Assembly (NCBI RefSeq): GCF_003752405.1
Contig: NZ_RKHK01000001.1
Coordinates: forward strand, 2,108,001 to 2,172,000
Origin: Bogoriella caseilytica
GTDB taxonomy: Bacteria; Actinomycetota; Actinomycetes; Actinomycetales; Actinomycetaceae
Length of the DNA: 64,000 nucleotides
Direction: 5' to 3'
The translations under genes were made by a program, and so were the position numbers. The notes beneath the pieces are model-generated. The model saw nothing but the letters and a program-made list of their open reading frames with translations, was not told where the DNA came from and made no database searches. Positions 1 to 16,279 of the stretch are shown here, one piece after another (positions within the stretch are counted from its first letter, which is position 1; each line of letters starts with the position of its first letter).

Positions 1-1002
1 CCACTCGTCGACCTCGGCGAGCATGCGCCGTCGCGAGGACTCGCTCGCCAGTGAGGCTCGGATCGAGCCGCGGGCCAGTTCGGCGAGCTCGGCGTCGTCG
101 AAGCCGAGCTCGCGCGCCACCTGGTACTGGTCGGTGAGCCGGGAGAGGAAGAGCAGCGGGTCGTCCGCGCCGAGCGCCACGTGGGCGCCGGCCTCGGTCA
201 GCACCCGCAGGGGCACGTCGGCGGGCTCCTGGTACACCCCGAGCGAGACGTTCGACGTCGGGCAGATCTCCAGGCCGATACCGTCCTCGGCGAGGCGCTC
301 CAGCAGTGCCGGGTCTTCGGCTGCGCGAACGCCGTGGCCGATCCGGGTGGGCTTGAGGTGGGCGACGACGTCGCGAATATGGTCGGGGCCGAGGAGCTCG
401 CCGCCGTGTGGCACCCCGGCCAGGCCCGCCCGCCGCGCGATACCGAAGGCAGGGGCGAACTCGGAGGTTGTGCCCCGCCGCTCGTCGTTGCTCAGCCCGA
501 AGCCGATGACCTCACCGGGCCCGTCCCCGGCGAAGCGGGCCGCCAAACGGGCGAGGATGCGGGCATCGAGCGGATGGCGCGTGCGCGAGGCCGCCACGAT
601 CACGCCCACCTCTACGCCGGTGGCCTGCTGGGCCGAGCGCGCCTCGTCGAGCACGATCTCCAGCGCCGGTGTGATCCCGCCGACGAAGGCGCCGTAGGAG
701 GTCGGGTCCACCTGGATCTCCAGACGGCGCGAGCCTTCGGCGGCGTCGTCCTCCGCGGCTTCGCGCACGATCCGGCGCATGGCCGCCTCCGAACGGACGA
801 CGGCGCGCGCGGTGTCGTAGGAGCGCTGGAAGCGGAACCAACCGCGCTCGGAGGCCGGGACGCGCAGCGGATCGGCGTCGGTCAGGGAGGATGGCAGGCG
901 GATGCCCTCTTCCTCGCCGAGTTCGCGCATCGTCGATACCCGCATCGATCCCGTGAAGTGCAGATGGAGGTGGGCCTTGGGCAAGGCGTCGAGATCACGC
1001 AT
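1..1002 (-). CDS. adenosine deaminase-family protein, 3' end cut by window edge
   Basis: Zn-dependent deaminase of the ADA family, acting on adenosine or a related nucleoside in purine salvage. The 334 visible residues start MRDLDALPKAHLHLHFTGSM, giving the metal-binding HxH at H13/H15. Further on come an HGGE segment (HAGE in the classic family), RIGHGVRA and GADDP, which are the catalytic Glu, His and metal-Asp regions. The HLHFTGS variant replaces the usual HLHLEG/HLDG; from memory it is common in actinobacterial homologues. The reading frame is open to base 1, so the C terminus lies outside the window. The start at 1002 is chosen because the conserved motif follows it directly. It is divergent from the phosphotransferase gene. 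The family is clear; the exact substrate is not. Confidence 0.85.
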   Translation of the reverse strand, partial: MRDLDALPKAHLHLHFTGSMRVSTMRELGEEEGIRLPSSLTDADPLRVPASERGWFRFQRSYDTARAVVRSEAAMRRIVREAAEDDAAEGSRRLEIQVDPTSYGAFVGGITPALEIVLDEARSAQQATGVEVGVIVAASRTRHPLDARILARLAARFAGDGPGEVIGFGLSNDERRGTTSEFAPAFGIARRAGLAGVPHGGELLGPDHIRDVVAHLKPTRIGHGVRAAEDPALLERLAEDGIGLEICPTSNVSLGVYQEPADVPLRVLTEAGAHVALGADDPLLFLSRLTDQYQVARELGFDDAELAELARGSIRASLASESSRRRMLAEVDEW

Positions 1003-1130
1003 GACCCTGCAGTCTGCCAGGCGCGGAGCGCTGTTGCCGCCGTGACTCGTGTGACACGCACCCGGAATGCCGGCTTGCGCGCTGACATGGTCAGATAGTG
1101 GTGACCAGGTGAGCCCGAGGAGGCCAGACA

Positions 1131-2390
1131 GTGACCAGCACCGTCCCGGCTGCGGCGCAGCGTGAACCGGCCGACGTCGCCCTGCTCACCGGCGACGGCG
1201 CCCGCGAGCTGATCGCCCAGGCTCTCGCGGGCCAGCGAGCGCATGTGGTCGACTGGCAGGTGCACTCGGTCCACCACCGGCCAGGCGCCGGGGTGACCGT
1301 GGGCTACGCGGCCACCGTGGAGCGCCCCGGCCACGCGCCGAGCGAGGAGTACATCTGCGCGACCACCGCCAGGCTCTTGAACCCCACGGCCCCCGGTCTG
1401 ATCCCGGTGGCCACCCGCGAGCGCGTCGTCCACGTCTGGCTTCATCCGGCAGATCCCGAGCTTCCGGGGTTGGCGACGGCCTGTGACCCGGCGCGCCTGA
1501 GCGCCTGGATCGGTTCGCCCGTCGGGGTCGAACTCCTGGCCTACCGTCCGACCCGCCGAGCGGTGGTGCGCGTGACCTCCACGGTGGAGGGAGAGGCCTA
1601 CCTCAAGGTGGTCCGCCCGGAGGCCGCTGCCGATCTCATCGAACGGCACACCACGCTCACGGAGGCCGGTGTTCCGGCGCCGCGCGTGCTACGCACCGAC
1701 CCCGACGGGTTGGTGATGCTGGAGTCCGGGCGGGGTGTGCCCCTGGCCAACCTGCTGGCGCAGGGCCTCGGCGACCAGGCGGCGCGCGTGTTGGATTCGC
1801 TGGTGTCCACCTTGGATGCGCTGCCCGCCGCGGTGATGGACCTGCCACGGCATCCGGCGTGGGCGGAACGGGTGGACCACTACGCACATGCCGCTGCCAC
1901 CGTGCTTCCCGAACACGCTGACCGCACCAGCCTGCTCGCCCAGGGCGTGAACGAACTGATGGCCAGCTCCGACCCGGGCCCGGTGGTGCCCGCGCACGGC
2001 GACTACTACGAGGCAAATGTGCTGATGGACCCACGGCCGGGAGCGCTGGCCGTGTCCACCCTGCTCGACGTCGATTCGGTGGGGCCCGGGCACCGGGTGG
2101 ACGATCTGGCGTGCATGCTCGGCCACGTCTCGGTGCTCCCGCATCTGGCGCCGCAGGCCTATCCGCACGTGCCCGAGGCGCTGGAGACCTGGACCCAGGC
2201 CTGCTCGGCCATGGTGGACGAGGTAGCGCTGCACGCTCGCTGCGCCGCGGTCGTGCTCTCCCTGGTGGCGGGCGCCCGGCGCACCGACGGCGGCCACTGG
2301 CGCTCCGACGCCGAAGGTCGCCTGGCGCGGGCCGAAGCGTGGCTCGCCCGGGGCCGTGAGCTGCTCGCGATGCGCACCAGCCCGCGCTGA
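1131..2390 (+). CDS. APH-family phosphotransferase (kinase-like)
   Basis: Aminoglycoside-phosphotransferase/choline-kinase-like fold, 419 residues from a GTG start. The C-terminal half has the catalytic loop HGDYYEANVL (about residues 289-298, with D291 the expected base and N296 a metal ligand) followed by LLDVDSVGPGHRVDDLACML, the Mg-binding Asp region. The N-terminal lobe is less conserved. Such enzymes phosphorylate small hydroxylated molecules; many actinobacterial members have no known substrate, so resistance should not be assumed. It stands alone, divergent from the deaminase gene and convergent with the aminotransferase gene. Its stop codon lies inside a 22-bp tandem duplication (separate entry). 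Confidence 0.75.
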   Translation: MTSTVPAAAQREPADVALLTGDGARELIAQALAGQRAHVVDWQVHSVHHRPGAGVTVGYAATVERPGHAPSEEYICATTARLLNPTAPGLIPVATRERVVHVWLHPADPELPGLATACDPARLSAWIGSPVGVELLAYRPTRRAVVRVTSTVEGEAYLKVVRPEAAADLIERHTTLTEAGVPAPRVLRTDPDGLVMLESGRGVPLANLLAQGLGDQAARVLDSLVSTLDALPAAVMDLPRHPAWAERVDHYAHAAATVLPEHADRTSLLAQGVNELMASSDPGPVVPAHGDYYEANVLMDPRPGALAVSTLLDVDSVGPGHRVDDLACMLGHVSVLPHLAPQAYPHVPEALETWTQACSAMVDEVALHARCAAVVLSLVAGARRTDGGHWRSDAEGRLARAEAWLARGRELLAMRTSPR

Positions 2391-2423
2391 ACCACGCACC
2401 AGCCCGCGCTGAACCACGCACCA
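2374..2423. repeat. 22-bp tandem direct repeat spanning the phosphotransferase stop codon
   Basis: Two identical 22-bp units (2374-2395 and 2396-2417) run head to tail, followed by the first 6 bases of a third. The TGA stop of the phosphotransferase gene is in the first copy, and an identical TGA-containing copy follows in the non-coding spacer. It looks like a recent slippage duplication. Confidence 0.85.
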
Positions 2424-2461
2424 TTCCCGGGGTAAATCGCCCCCGTGCTCGCGTACGACAA

Positions 2462-2504
2462 CGGCCGTGTGGCCGCCGGCGCGCTGCCAGCGACCACACG
2501 GCCG
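2462..2504. terminator. inverted repeat between convergent genes, probable bidirectional terminator
   Basis: Perfect 11-bp arms (2462-2472 and 2494-2504, CGGCCGTGTGG with its complement) are separated by 21 bases. It lies just beyond the stop of the aminotransferase gene (minus strand) and after the phosphotransferase gene (plus strand). The long loop and missing U-tract keep confidence moderate. Confidence 0.45.
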
Positions 2505-2517
2505 GAGGTGAGTGGGA

Positions 2518-3741
2518 CTAGCGGGCGAGGAGCTTCTGGATGCGGCCCACACCTTCGGCCAGGTCCTCATCGCTCAGCGCGTAGGAGAGGCGCAGGAACC
2601 CCGAAGGGCCGAAGGCCTCACCCGGCACGACGGCCACCTCGGCCTCCTCGAGGATGATCTCGGCCAGCTCCGCCGACGTCGTCGGGGTCCGCCCCGCGAT
2701 GGTGCGCGCCAGCACGCCCTCCACGGAGGGGTAGGCGTAGAAGGCGCCCTTGGGGGTGGGCACCTGCACGCCGTCGATGGCTTCGAGCATCTCGATCATG
2801 GTCCGCCGGCGCCGGTCGAAGGCGGCGCGCATGTCGCTGACGGCGCTGAGATCGCCGCTGACCGCAGCAAGCGCTGCCCGCTGCGACACGTTCGCGACAT
2901 TCGAGGTCAGGTGCGACTGCAGGTTGGTCGCGGCCTTGATGACGTCACTGGGGCCGATCATCCAGCCAACGCGCCATCCGGTCATCGCGAAGGTCTTCGC
3001 TACGCCGTTGAGCACGATCGAGGTCTCGGCCAGCTCCGGCACCGCCCGCACGACCGGGGTGAAGGCGGCGTCGTCGTAGACAAGGTGCTCGTAGATCTCG
3101 TCGGTGATGACCCAGATGCCGTGCTCGAGTGCCCAGCGTCCGATCTCCGCAGTCTGCTCGGGAGAGTAGACCGCGCCGGTCGGATTCGACGGAGAGCAGA
3201 ACAGCAGCACCTTGGTGCGCTCGGTTCGCGCAGCCTCGAGCTGGTCGACCGTGACCAGGTAGTCCTGATCGGCGCCGGCGAAGACCTCGACGGTGCGGCC
3301 TCCGGCCAGGGCAATGGCCTCGGGGTAGGTGGTCCAGTACGGCGCGGGAAGGAGGACCTCGTCACCCGGGTCCACGATGGCGGCGAAGGCCTGGTAGACC
3401 GCCTGCTTCCCGCCGTTGGTCACCAGGATGTTGTCGGCGGAGACCTCGTAACCGGAGTCGCGCAGGGTCTTGGCTGCAATGGCCTCGCGCAGTGCGGGCA
3501 GTCCCTTGGCGGGGGAGTAGCGGTGCGTGGCCGGGTCCTGCGCGGCCTCGACAGCAGCCTGGACGATGTAGTCGGGCGTGGGGAAGTCGGGCTCCCCAGC
3601 GCCGAAACCGATCACCGGGCGGCCGGCGGCCTTGAGGGCTTTCGCCTTCGCGTCGACGGCGAGAGTGGCCGACTCAGCGATCGCGGCCAGACGGGCAGAG
3701 ACTCGGGGCTTGGCGTTCGATGCCGGAGTGGGGGTGCTCAC
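2518..3741 (-). CDS. aspC: PLP-dependent aminotransferase, aspartate aminotransferase type (class I)
   Basis: Transfers an amino group between aspartate (or similar amino acids) and 2-oxoglutarate using pyridoxal phosphate. The protein is about 407 residues from the GTG at 3741. Class I motifs are in order: [14 protein letters not shown] near the N terminus, the NGGKQAVY cofactor region, [21 protein letters not shown], and the PLP-lysine motif [15 protein letters not shown] (K about 249). The GTG start matches where the family alignment should begin; an in-frame start 14 codons upstream (3783) looks like spurious extension. Neither start has a good ribosome site, so the mRNA may be leaderless. 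It lies immediately upstream of, and divergent from, tRNA-Trp-secE-nusG, a common actinobacterial neighbourhood. Confidence 0.88.
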   Translation of the reverse strand: MSTPTPASNAKPRVSARLAAIAESATLAVDAKAKALKAAGRPVIGFGAGEPDFPTPDYIVQAAVEAAQDPATHRYSPAKGLPALREAIAAKTLRDSGYEVSADNILVTNGGKQAVYQAFAAIVDPGDEVLLPAPYWTTYPEAIALAGGRTVEVFAGADQDYLVTVDQLEAARTERTKVLLFCSPSNPTGAVYSPEQTAEIGRWALEHGIWVITDEIYEHLVYDDAAFTPVVRAVPELAETSIVLNGVAKTFAMTGWRVGWMIGPSDVIKAATNLQSHLTSNVANVSQRAALAAVSGDLSAVSDMRAAFDRRRRTMIEMLEAIDGVQVPTPKGAFYAYPSVEGVLARTIAGRTPTTSAELAEIILEEAEVAVVPGEAFGPSGFLRLSYALSDEDLAEGVGRIQKLLAR

Positions 3742-3968
3742 GCCTTCATGATTCCACGGATGCTCGTCGCGGGCAGAATCCATCCCAGGGGAAGCCCCCG
3801 CGCGCAGGGGCGCGCCGGTGTGAGCAGGCTCCCCTCGGGCAAGGTTCGACCTGGATGCCGATGACCGCGTACAGTTGACCCCCGTGGATCTTCCACCTCG
3901 CTGAAGCGTGCCCGGCGGCCGTCGTGCTCATGGGATGGCGCAGCACCGGGTGCGGTAACGGTCCGCGA

Positions 3969-4041
3969 AGGGTAGTGGCGCAATTGGTAGCGCACCGGTC
4001 TCCAAAACCGGCGGTTGCGGGTTCGAGTCCCGCCTGCCCTG
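3969..4041 (+). tRNA. trpT: tRNA-Trp (anticodon CCA)
   Basis: A full cloverleaf can be drawn: acceptor AGGGTAG (3969-3975) pairs with CTGCCCT (4034-4040) with one G-U; the D-loop contains GG; the anticodon stem CCGGT/ACCGG encloses CTCCAAA with CCA at 4002-4004; the T arm contains GGTTCGAGTCC. The discriminator base is G. The 3' CCA is not encoded, as usual in this phylum. It sits directly ahead of secE-nusG, a conserved order. Confidence 0.97.
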
Positions 4042-4141
4042 CAAGGTCGCTCCGGCTCCAGGCCGGTGTGCGTGCTCGCCCCGTGCGGGTCGCGCCGTGC
4101 GGCTTGGTAGTTAACGTCGATCAAGAAGAGGACGGTCATCC

Positions 4142-4402
4142 GTGAGCGAGTCCGCTAGCGCGACCCCCGGGCGCCCCGGCGACGCCACCGGTGCCGCGGA
4201 CGCCAAGAAGCCTGGCTTCTTCGGCCGCATCATCCTCTTCGTGCGACAGGTCATCGGCGAACTCAAGAAGGTCGTCCAGCCCACTCGTAACGAGCTGTGG
4301 ACCTTCTTCCTCGTCGTCCTGGTCTTCGTCGCCGTGATCATGACGTACGTCGGCCTGCTCGACTTGGCCTTTACCCGATTGGCCTTCTGGGTCTTCGGCT
4401 AG
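4142..4402 (+). CDS. secE: Sec translocon subunit SecE
   Basis: Small membrane subunit of the SecYEG channel, clamping SecY. 86 residues from GTG at 4142 with an AGAGGA-like ribosome site upstream. The N-terminal ~25 residues are a polar, low-complexity extension. Then comes an amphipathic segment with the conserved [13 protein letters not shown] and one membrane helix at about residues 53-74, the single-helix form typical of Gram-positives. It is followed 58 bases later by nusG and pairs functionally with secY at 31 kb. Confidence 0.95.
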   Translation: MSESASATPGRPGDATGAADAKKPGFFGRIILFVRQVIGELKKVVQPTRNELWTFFLVVLVFVAVIMTYVGLLDLAFTRLAFWVFG

Positions 4403-4460
4403 TACGCCGCCCTTGTCAGCAAGCCCGCATCAGCAACGAGTAGTGGAAAGCAGGTCCGCA

Positions 4461-5153
4461 GTGTCCGAGGAGCCCCAGGAGTTGGCCGACACCGAGGTGG
4501 CCACCGATGGCACCCCCGCCGTTGAGGAGGACCCCGCCGAGGCCTTCCGCCGTGAACTGCGCATGCTGCCCGGCGACTGGTACGTCGTGCACACCTACGC
4601 CGGCTACGAGAAGCGGGTCAAGACCAACCTCGAGCACCGCACCGAGTCCCTGAACATGGAAGACCACATCTTCCAGGTCGAGGTCCCGATGGAAGAGGTC
4701 GTCGAGATCAAGAACTCGCAGCGCAAGGTGGTCAACCGGGTACGAATCCCCGGCTACACCCTGGTGCGGATGGATCTGACCGATGAGTCCTGGGGTGCGG
4801 TGCGCCACACCCCCGGTGTCACCGGTTTCGTGGGCAACACCCACCAGCCCGTTCCGCTGAGCCTGGACGAGGTCTACTCCATGCTCGCCCCCTCGATGGT
4901 GAGCGCCCCGGCCCCAGCAGGCACCGACAGCGGCGACGCCGGTCAGGCCTCCAGCGGCTCGGGTGCACGCGCGGCGATCAAGGTCGATTTCGAGATCGGC
5001 GAGTCCGTCACCGTCACCGACGGGCCCTTCGAGGGCGTGCCCGCCTCCATCTCCGAGATCGACGCCGAGCACCAGAAGCTCACCGTGTTCGTCACTGTTT
5101 TCGGCCGGGAAACCCCGGTCGAGCTGTCCTTCAACCAGGTCGCCAAGATCTGA
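4461..5153 (+). CDS. nusG: transcription termination/antitermination factor NusG
   Basis: Binds RNA polymerase to alter pausing and termination and to couple transcription with translation. 230 residues from the GTG at 4461, chosen because GGAAAG lies about 9 bases upstream; an in-frame TTG at 4413 would add 16 residues without a ribosome site. An acidic N-terminal extension (1-36) precedes the NGN domain ([18 protein letters not shown], about 40-145). A Gly/Ala/Ser-rich linker follows, then the KOW domain ([19 protein letters not shown]). It sits in the secE-nusG-rplK-rplA order. Confidence 0.95.
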   Translation: MSEEPQELADTEVATDGTPAVEEDPAEAFRRELRMLPGDWYVVHTYAGYEKRVKTNLEHRTESLNMEDHIFQVEVPMEEVVEIKNSQRKVVNRVRIPGYTLVRMDLTDESWGAVRHTPGVTGFVGNTHQPVPLSLDEVYSMLAPSMVSAPAPAGTDSGDAGQASSGSGARAAIKVDFEIGESVTVTDGPFEGVPASISEIDAEHQKLTVFVTVFGRETPVELSFNQVAKI

Positions 5154-5298
5154 TCGAGTGCAGCGGTGCTGGGCTCTCGGGCCCAGCACACCGCCGGGCC
5201 TGGAGCCCGGTCGCACCAAGGCGGCAGCGCACCTGCGCTGTCGCATGCAACCGGGTCATCGCCCATGGCGTCGGCCCACGAAGAGAAAGCAGGGAACT

Positions 5299-5730
5299 AT
5301 GCCTCCCAAGAAGAAGGTCTCCGGCCTGATCAAGCTCCAGATCCAGGCTGGCGCCGCGACCCCCGCCCCGCCCATCGGCCCGGCACTCGGTCAGCACGGC
5401 GTCAACATCATGGAGTTCTGCAAGGCCTACAACGCGGCCACGGAGTCCCAGCGCGGCAACGTGATCCCGGTGGAGATCACGGTCTACGAAGACCGTTCCT
5501 TCACCTTCATCACCAAGACCCCGCCAGCCGCTGAGCTCATCAAGAAGGCTGCCGGCGTCACCAAGGGCTCGGGCACCCCGCACACCGTGAAGGTCGCCTC
5601 GCTGACCCGCGAGCAGGTCGAGGAGATCGCTCGCACCAAGCAGGAAGACCTGAACGCCAACAGCATCGACGCCGCCGCGAAGATCATCGCCGGCACCGCC
5701 CGCTCCATGGGCATCACCGTCGAATCCTGA
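5299..5730 (+). CDS. rplK: 50S ribosomal protein L11 (uL11)
   Basis: Part of the GTPase-associated centre with 23S rRNA helices 43/44 and target region for thiopeptides. 143 residues from ATG at 5299. The N-terminal proline-rich segment [19 protein letters not shown] is the family signature, and the C-terminal rRNA-binding domain ends with [13 protein letters not shown]. Full length, upstream of rplA in the standard L11 operon; the 145-bp gap after nusG has no strong terminator. Confidence 0.98.
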   Translation: MPPKKKVSGLIKLQIQAGAATPAPPIGPALGQHGVNIMEFCKAYNAATESQRGNVIPVEITVYEDRSFTFITKTPPAAELIKKAAGVTKGSGTPHTVKVASLTREQVEEIARTKQEDLNANSIDAAAKIIAGTARSMGITVES

Positions 5731-5848
5731 TCACCCCGGCCGGCGCCACCCGGTGCCGGCTAGCGGGCGACCTCCCCGTCGCCCGCACCGAACAGTGGGA
5801 GGGCTGCACCTGCGGGCCCGCACCACGACTGCGAGAAATGAGAAGCAG

Positions 5849-6568
5849 ATGAGTACACGCAGCAAGACCTACCGCAAGGCAGCGGAGAAGATCCTCGCCA
5901 ACGAGATCTACGCCCCCCTGGAGGCCGTGCGCCTCGCCAAGGCGGGCGCAGAGGGCGGCAAGTTCGACCAGACCGTCGAGGTCGTCTTCCGACTGGGTGT
6001 GGACCCTCGTAAGGCCGACCAGATGGTTCGCGGCACGGTGAACTTGCCGCACGGCACCGGCAAGACCGCCCGGGTGATCGTCTTCGCTCAGGGCGACCGT
6101 GCGGAGCAGGCTCGCGCCGCCGGAGCGGATGAGGTGGGCGCCGACGACCTGATCGAGCGCGTTCAGGGTGGTTGGACCGACTTCGACGCCGCTGTCGCCA
6201 CGCCGGACCTCATGGGCAAGGTCGGTCGCCTGGGCCGTGTGCTCGGCCCGCGTGGCCTCATGCCGAACCCGAAGACCGGCACCGTCACCATGGACGTCAC
6301 CAAGGCGGTGACGGACATCAAGGGTGGTCGTGTGGAGTTCCGCGTGGACAAGCACGCCAACCTGCACTTCGTGGTGGGCAAGGTGAGCTTCTCGGAGACC
6401 CAGCTGGTGGAGAACTACGCCGCCGCACTCGAGGAGATCCTGCGCCTGAAGCCCTCCAGCTCGAAGGGCCGCTACATCACCAAGGCGACCATGACCACCA
6501 CCATGGGCCCCGGCATTCCGCTGGACTCGTCCAAGACGCGGAACCTGACCTCGGAGAACGCCTCCTGA
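5849..6568 (+). CDS. rplA: 50S ribosomal protein L1 (uL1)
   Basis: Binds 23S rRNA at the mobile L1 stalk and helps release E-site tRNA; in many bacteria it also represses its own operon. 239 residues from ATG at 5849 ([16 protein letters not shown]). The signature [17 protein letters not shown] is present in the second half. It ends the L11 operon: a GC-rich hairpin follows 36 bases after the stop. Confidence 0.98.
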   Translation: MSTRSKTYRKAAEKILANEIYAPLEAVRLAKAGAEGGKFDQTVEVVFRLGVDPRKADQMVRGTVNLPHGTGKTARVIVFAQGDRAEQARAAGADEVGADDLIERVQGGWTDFDAAVATPDLMGKVGRLGRVLGPRGLMPNPKTGTVTMDVTKAVTDIKGGRVEFRVDKHANLHFVVGKVSFSETQLVENYAAALEEILRLKPSSSKGRYITKATMTTTMGPGIPLDSSKTRNLTSENAS

Positions 6569-6604
6569 GTCCCAGTCAGTCCTGAGCCTTGGCTGCTCGC
6601 TGCT

Positions 6605-6641
6605 GAAGCCCGGCCCTCCCCGATGCGGGGGGCCGGGCTTC
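6605..6641 (+). terminator. GC-rich hairpin after rplA
   Basis: Arms GAAGCCCGGCCC-T-CCCC and GGGGGGCCGGGCTTC form a stem of about 15 bp with one bulged base and a short loop. There is no U-run. It lies just past rplA and likely separates the L11 operon from rplJL. Confidence 0.6.
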
Positions 6642-6681
6642 GGCGTCCCGGACGACGATAGGGGACGCGGGAGGGTTGGCC

Positions 6682-6777
6682 GGTGCTGCCGTGCTGCCGT
6701 GCTGCCGTGCTGCCGGTGCTGCCGGTGCTGCCGGTGCTGCCGGTGCTGCCGGTGCTGCCGGTGCTGCCGGTGCTGCC
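6682..6777. repeat. short tandem repeat, 8/9-bp units GTGCTGCC / GGTGCTGCC, 11 units
   Basis: Eleven head-to-tail units: one 9-mer, three 8-mers (6691-6714), then seven perfect 9-mers (6715-6777) and a 3-base remnant. It lies in the non-coding spacer between the rplA terminator and the L10 leader, about 300 bp upstream of the probable rplJL transcription start. Such an array is prone to slippage, so its length probably differs between strains. Confidence 0.95.
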
Positions 6778-6853
6778 GGTCCCGTCCGTGCGGGAGATGC
6801 CGTTCCCACCCACGGCACAGTGGCGCGCGGGACGGGGGAGGTACGAGGAGCGT

Positions 6854-6919
6854 TTGTGCTCACTGACCGTCGCTCCAGGCCCGGTTGCCGGGCACCATTC
6901 CGACAAGTAGTGAGCACAA
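6854..6919. repeat. widely spaced 11-bp inverted repeat enclosing a small hairpin
   Basis: TTGTGCTCACT at 6854-6864 is perfectly complementary to 6909-6919. Between them is a second perfect hairpin, GCCCGG-TTG-CCGGGC (6879-6893). No convincing coding frame covers the area. It could be paired operator half-sites, a structured RNA, or a remnant of mobile DNA. Confidence 0.6.
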
Positions 6920-7069
6920 TCGCGTGGTGCGGGCGAGCGCAGGCCCCGGTCGAGGACCTCGGCAGAGGGCCCCGGATGAGGGCGCCGGCCGAGCGCCCTG
7001 GACAACGTGACCAAGGGCACGGGCCCGCGCGGCCCATCCCTCTGTCCGTCGGCCTCCGGTGCCGATAGT

Positions 7070-7236
7070 GTGGTACTTACCAAAGACCGCCGGTCTCCTG
7101 CCCGCCAGGGTGGGAACAAACCCGCATCACGATGCAGGGCCTGCGTAGGTGCCACAAGCTCGACGACGTTCATGCCGCCCCGTGCGCCGCGATCGCCGCC
7201 TGATGAGCCCCGTGCCCTGCGCATGGGGCTCTTTTT
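7070..7236 (+). promoter_or_regulatory. L10 leader (ribosomal protein autoregulatory leader of rplJL)
   Basis: The 5' leader of rplJL fits the L10-leader type: an upstream AAAGACCGCCGGTCT hairpin, an internal region with GGGCCTGCGTAGGTGCC resembling the L10 binding site, and a terminal hairpin with U-run (separate entry). In this class, excess L10(L12)4 binds the leader and lowers expression of rplJ and rplL. A TAGTGT about 7064 could be the -10 element. Assignment rests on position and motifs, not on a covariance search. Confidence 0.72.
7205..7236 (+). terminator. attenuator hairpin with U-run in the rplJL leader
   Basis: GAGCCCC (7205-7211) pairs perfectly with GGGGCTC (7225-7231) and is followed by TTTTT. 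It is placed 45 bases before rplJ, so it most likely works as a leader attenuator rather than an operon end. Confidence 0.78.
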
Positions 7237-7280
7237 CGTGGTCCGGGCCCACGATCGGCGACACGACCGGAAGGAGGGCC

Positions 7281-7802
7281 ATGGCGAACCCTGAAAAGGT
7301 GGCCGCTGTTGCCGAGCTGACGGAGCGCTTCCGTACGTCCAGTGCCGTGCTGCTCACCGAGTACCGCGGCCTGAGCGTCGGCCAGCTCCAGGAGCTGCGT
7401 CGCTCGCTCGCCGAGAACGCCGACTACGCCGTCGTGAAGAACACGCTTGCGACTATTGCCGCCAAGGAGGCGGGCATCGAGGGCCTCGACGAGGACCTCC
7501 ATGGCCCCACCGCGATTGCTTTCGTCACCGGGGAACCGGTGCTGGCTGCCAAGGCGCTGCGCGACTTCGCGAAGGCCAATGACAAGCTCGTGGTCAAGGG
7601 CGGCGTCCTGGAGGGCAACAAGCTCTCCGAGCAGGACGTCAAGTCCCTCGCCGACCTCGAGTCCCGCGACGTGCTGCTGGGTAAGGCAGCCGGCGCCATG
7701 AAGGCGGCGCTCTTCCAGGCCGCCTACGTTTTCAACGCACCGGCCACCGAGGCGGCGCGCACCATCGAGGCCCTGCGTGCCAAGCAGGCCGAGGAGGCCT
7801 GA
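7281..7802 (+). CDS. rplJ: 50S ribosomal protein L10 (uL10)
   Basis: Base of the ribosomal stalk; its N-terminal domain binds 23S rRNA and its C-terminal helix carries L7/L12 dimers. 173 residues, ATG at 7281 after a near-perfect AAGGAGGG ribosome site. The start [17 protein letters not shown] and the segment [20 protein letters not shown] are characteristic. Regulated by the leader just upstream; rplL follows after 84 bases. Confidence 0.98.
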   Translation: MANPEKVAAVAELTERFRTSSAVLLTEYRGLSVGQLQELRRSLAENADYAVVKNTLATIAAKEAGIEGLDEDLHGPTAIAFVTGEPVLAAKALRDFAKANDKLVVKGGVLEGNKLSEQDVKSLADLESRDVLLGKAAGAMKAALFQAAYVFNAPATEAARTIEALRAKQAEEA

Positions 7803-7886
7803 CCCCACCGGGGCAGGCATCTCACCATCCAGGACTCGGCCGCACGTAGCTGGCCCGAGCAAGATCCAGCAGGAAGGAACGCCACC

Positions 7887-8276
7887 ATGGCGAAGCTCAG
7901 CACCGAAGAGCTCATCGAAGCCTTCAAGGAGCTCACTCTCATTGAGCTCTCGGAGTTCGTGAAGCAGTTCGAGGAGACCTTTGAGGTCACCGCCGCCGCA
8001 CCGGTCGCCGTTGCCGGCGCCGCTCCGGCCGCTGGCGGAGGCGAAGCCGCCGCCGCCGAGGAGCAGACGGAGTTCGACGTCATCCTCGAATCCGTGGGCG
8101 ACAAGAAGATCCAGGTCATCAAGGAGGTGCGCGGTCTGACCTCTCTCGGCCTCAAGGAGGCCAAGGACCTGGTCGACGGCGCTCCCAAGGCCGTTGTCGA
8201 AGGCGTCGACAAGGACGCTGCGGAGAAGGCCAAGGAAGCCCTCGAGGGCGCCGGCGCCACCGTCACCCTCAAGTGA
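7887..8276 (+). CDS. rplL: 50S ribosomal protein L7/L12 (bL12)
   Basis: Flexible stalk protein that recruits and stimulates translational GTPases (EF-G and EF-Tu in this window). 129 residues from ATG at 7887, AGGAAGGA upstream. The N-terminal dimerisation domain (1-~33) is joined through an Ala/Gly-rich hinge (about 37-60) to the globular C-terminal domain with EKTEFDV-like [17 protein letters not shown] and GLGLKEAK-like [13 protein letters not shown] strong terminator follows. Confidence 0.98.
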   Translation: MAKLSTEELIEAFKELTLIELSEFVKQFEETFEVTAAAPVAVAGAAPAAGGGEAAAAEEQTEFDVILESVGDKKIQVIKEVRGLTSLGLKEAKDLVDGAPKAVVEGVDKDAAEKAKEALEGAGATVTLK

Positions 8277-8325
8277 GCCCCTCCCGGGGAGTCCGCTCCT
8301 AGCGGCCGCTCCGGGTCTCACCTCA

Positions 8326-8362
8326 GCACGAGGCCCGCACCATGCAGGTGCGGGCCTCGTGC
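8326..8362 (+). terminator. strong hairpin after rplL
   Basis: Perfect 15-bp inverted repeat (8326-8340 with 8348-8362) and a 7-base loop, 50 bases past rplL. No clear U-run, but stem stability is high. It separates rplJL from rpoBC. Confidence 0.8.
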
Positions 8363-8402
8363 CATGAGACGACTACCACTCGGTAGTACGACCACATGCC
8401 GG

Positions 8403-8431
8403 TTGCTTCTGCCATAGCACACCGGTATGCT
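8403..8431 (+). promoter_or_regulatory. sigma70-type promoter for rpoBC
   Basis: TTGCTT (8403-8408) and TATGCT (8426-8431) are separated by exactly 17 bp. They lie about 165 bp upstream of rpoB and just after the rplL terminator, as expected for an independent rpoBC promoter. Confidence 0.65.
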
Positions 8432-8596
8432 GACGCTTTGCGCTGACTCTGCCTGCCATCCTGCAGACCTCGCGCGCGGTCGGGCCTGAGGACCCACCGC
8501 GATTCGGATGCCTGGCCCGGCATTCTCGCAGGTACTAGGCGGAGGACCGGTAGGTCACAGCGCAGTGTGCACCCCACTCGCAGGGAAGGACCCCCT

Positions 8597-12109
<3,513 letters not shown>

Positions 12110-12202
12110 CGGGCCGGCGGGCGGGGCCGGAGGGATCCGGCGACCCGCCCGCCGCCCACCAGAAACACACTGAACGGTTCTACCGATCGGAAGTAGGAAC
12201 CC

Positions 12203-16090
<3,888 letters not shown>

Positions 16091-16108
16091 GAACTCCAGG
16101 TAGTCCGG

Positions 16109-16150
16109 CGGGGCCGGTCCGGCACCATCTGGGTGCTGTGGCCGGCCCCG
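16109..16150 (+). terminator. hairpin after rpoC
   Basis: CGGGGCCGG (16109-16117) pairs with CCGGCCCCG (16142-16150), with a smaller GGCACC/GGGTGC hairpin nested inside. It starts 19 bases past rpoC. No U-run. Confidence 0.5.
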
Positions 16151-16249
16151 TCGGCCGTGCCGGGGGAGTGGCTCAGCTGCGCTGCGCTCCTCGCCAGGTG
16201 CGCAGGACCAATGGTGTCGCATGCCACGCGGATGCCGTTCTTCCATCCT

Positions 16250-16279
16250 TTGACGCGAGATTCCGCGGCAGAGTACTCT
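16250..16279 (+). promoter_or_regulatory. sigma70-type promoter for the str operon (rpsL-rpsG-fusA-tuf)
   Basis: TTGACG (16250-16255) and TACTCT (16274-16279) with 18-bp spacing. It lies 224 bp upstream of rpsL and after the rpoC terminator. Confidence 0.65.

Larger units (their letters stand above)
8277..8596 (+). other. intergenic region rplL-rpoB
   Basis: This 320-base gap holds the rplL terminator (8326-8362), the predicted rpoBC promoter (8403-8431) and about 160 bases of rpoB leader. No small gene or further stable structure was recognised. Confidence 0.6.

Noticed and set aside
6682-6777. CRISPR-like repeat array
   Set aside because: Units are 8-9 bp, directly abutting, with no spacers; a simple tandem repeat.
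6676-7068. plus-strand ORF with Gly-Ala repeat
   Set aside because: It is produced by the tandem repeat; no ribosome site and composition unlike a protein.
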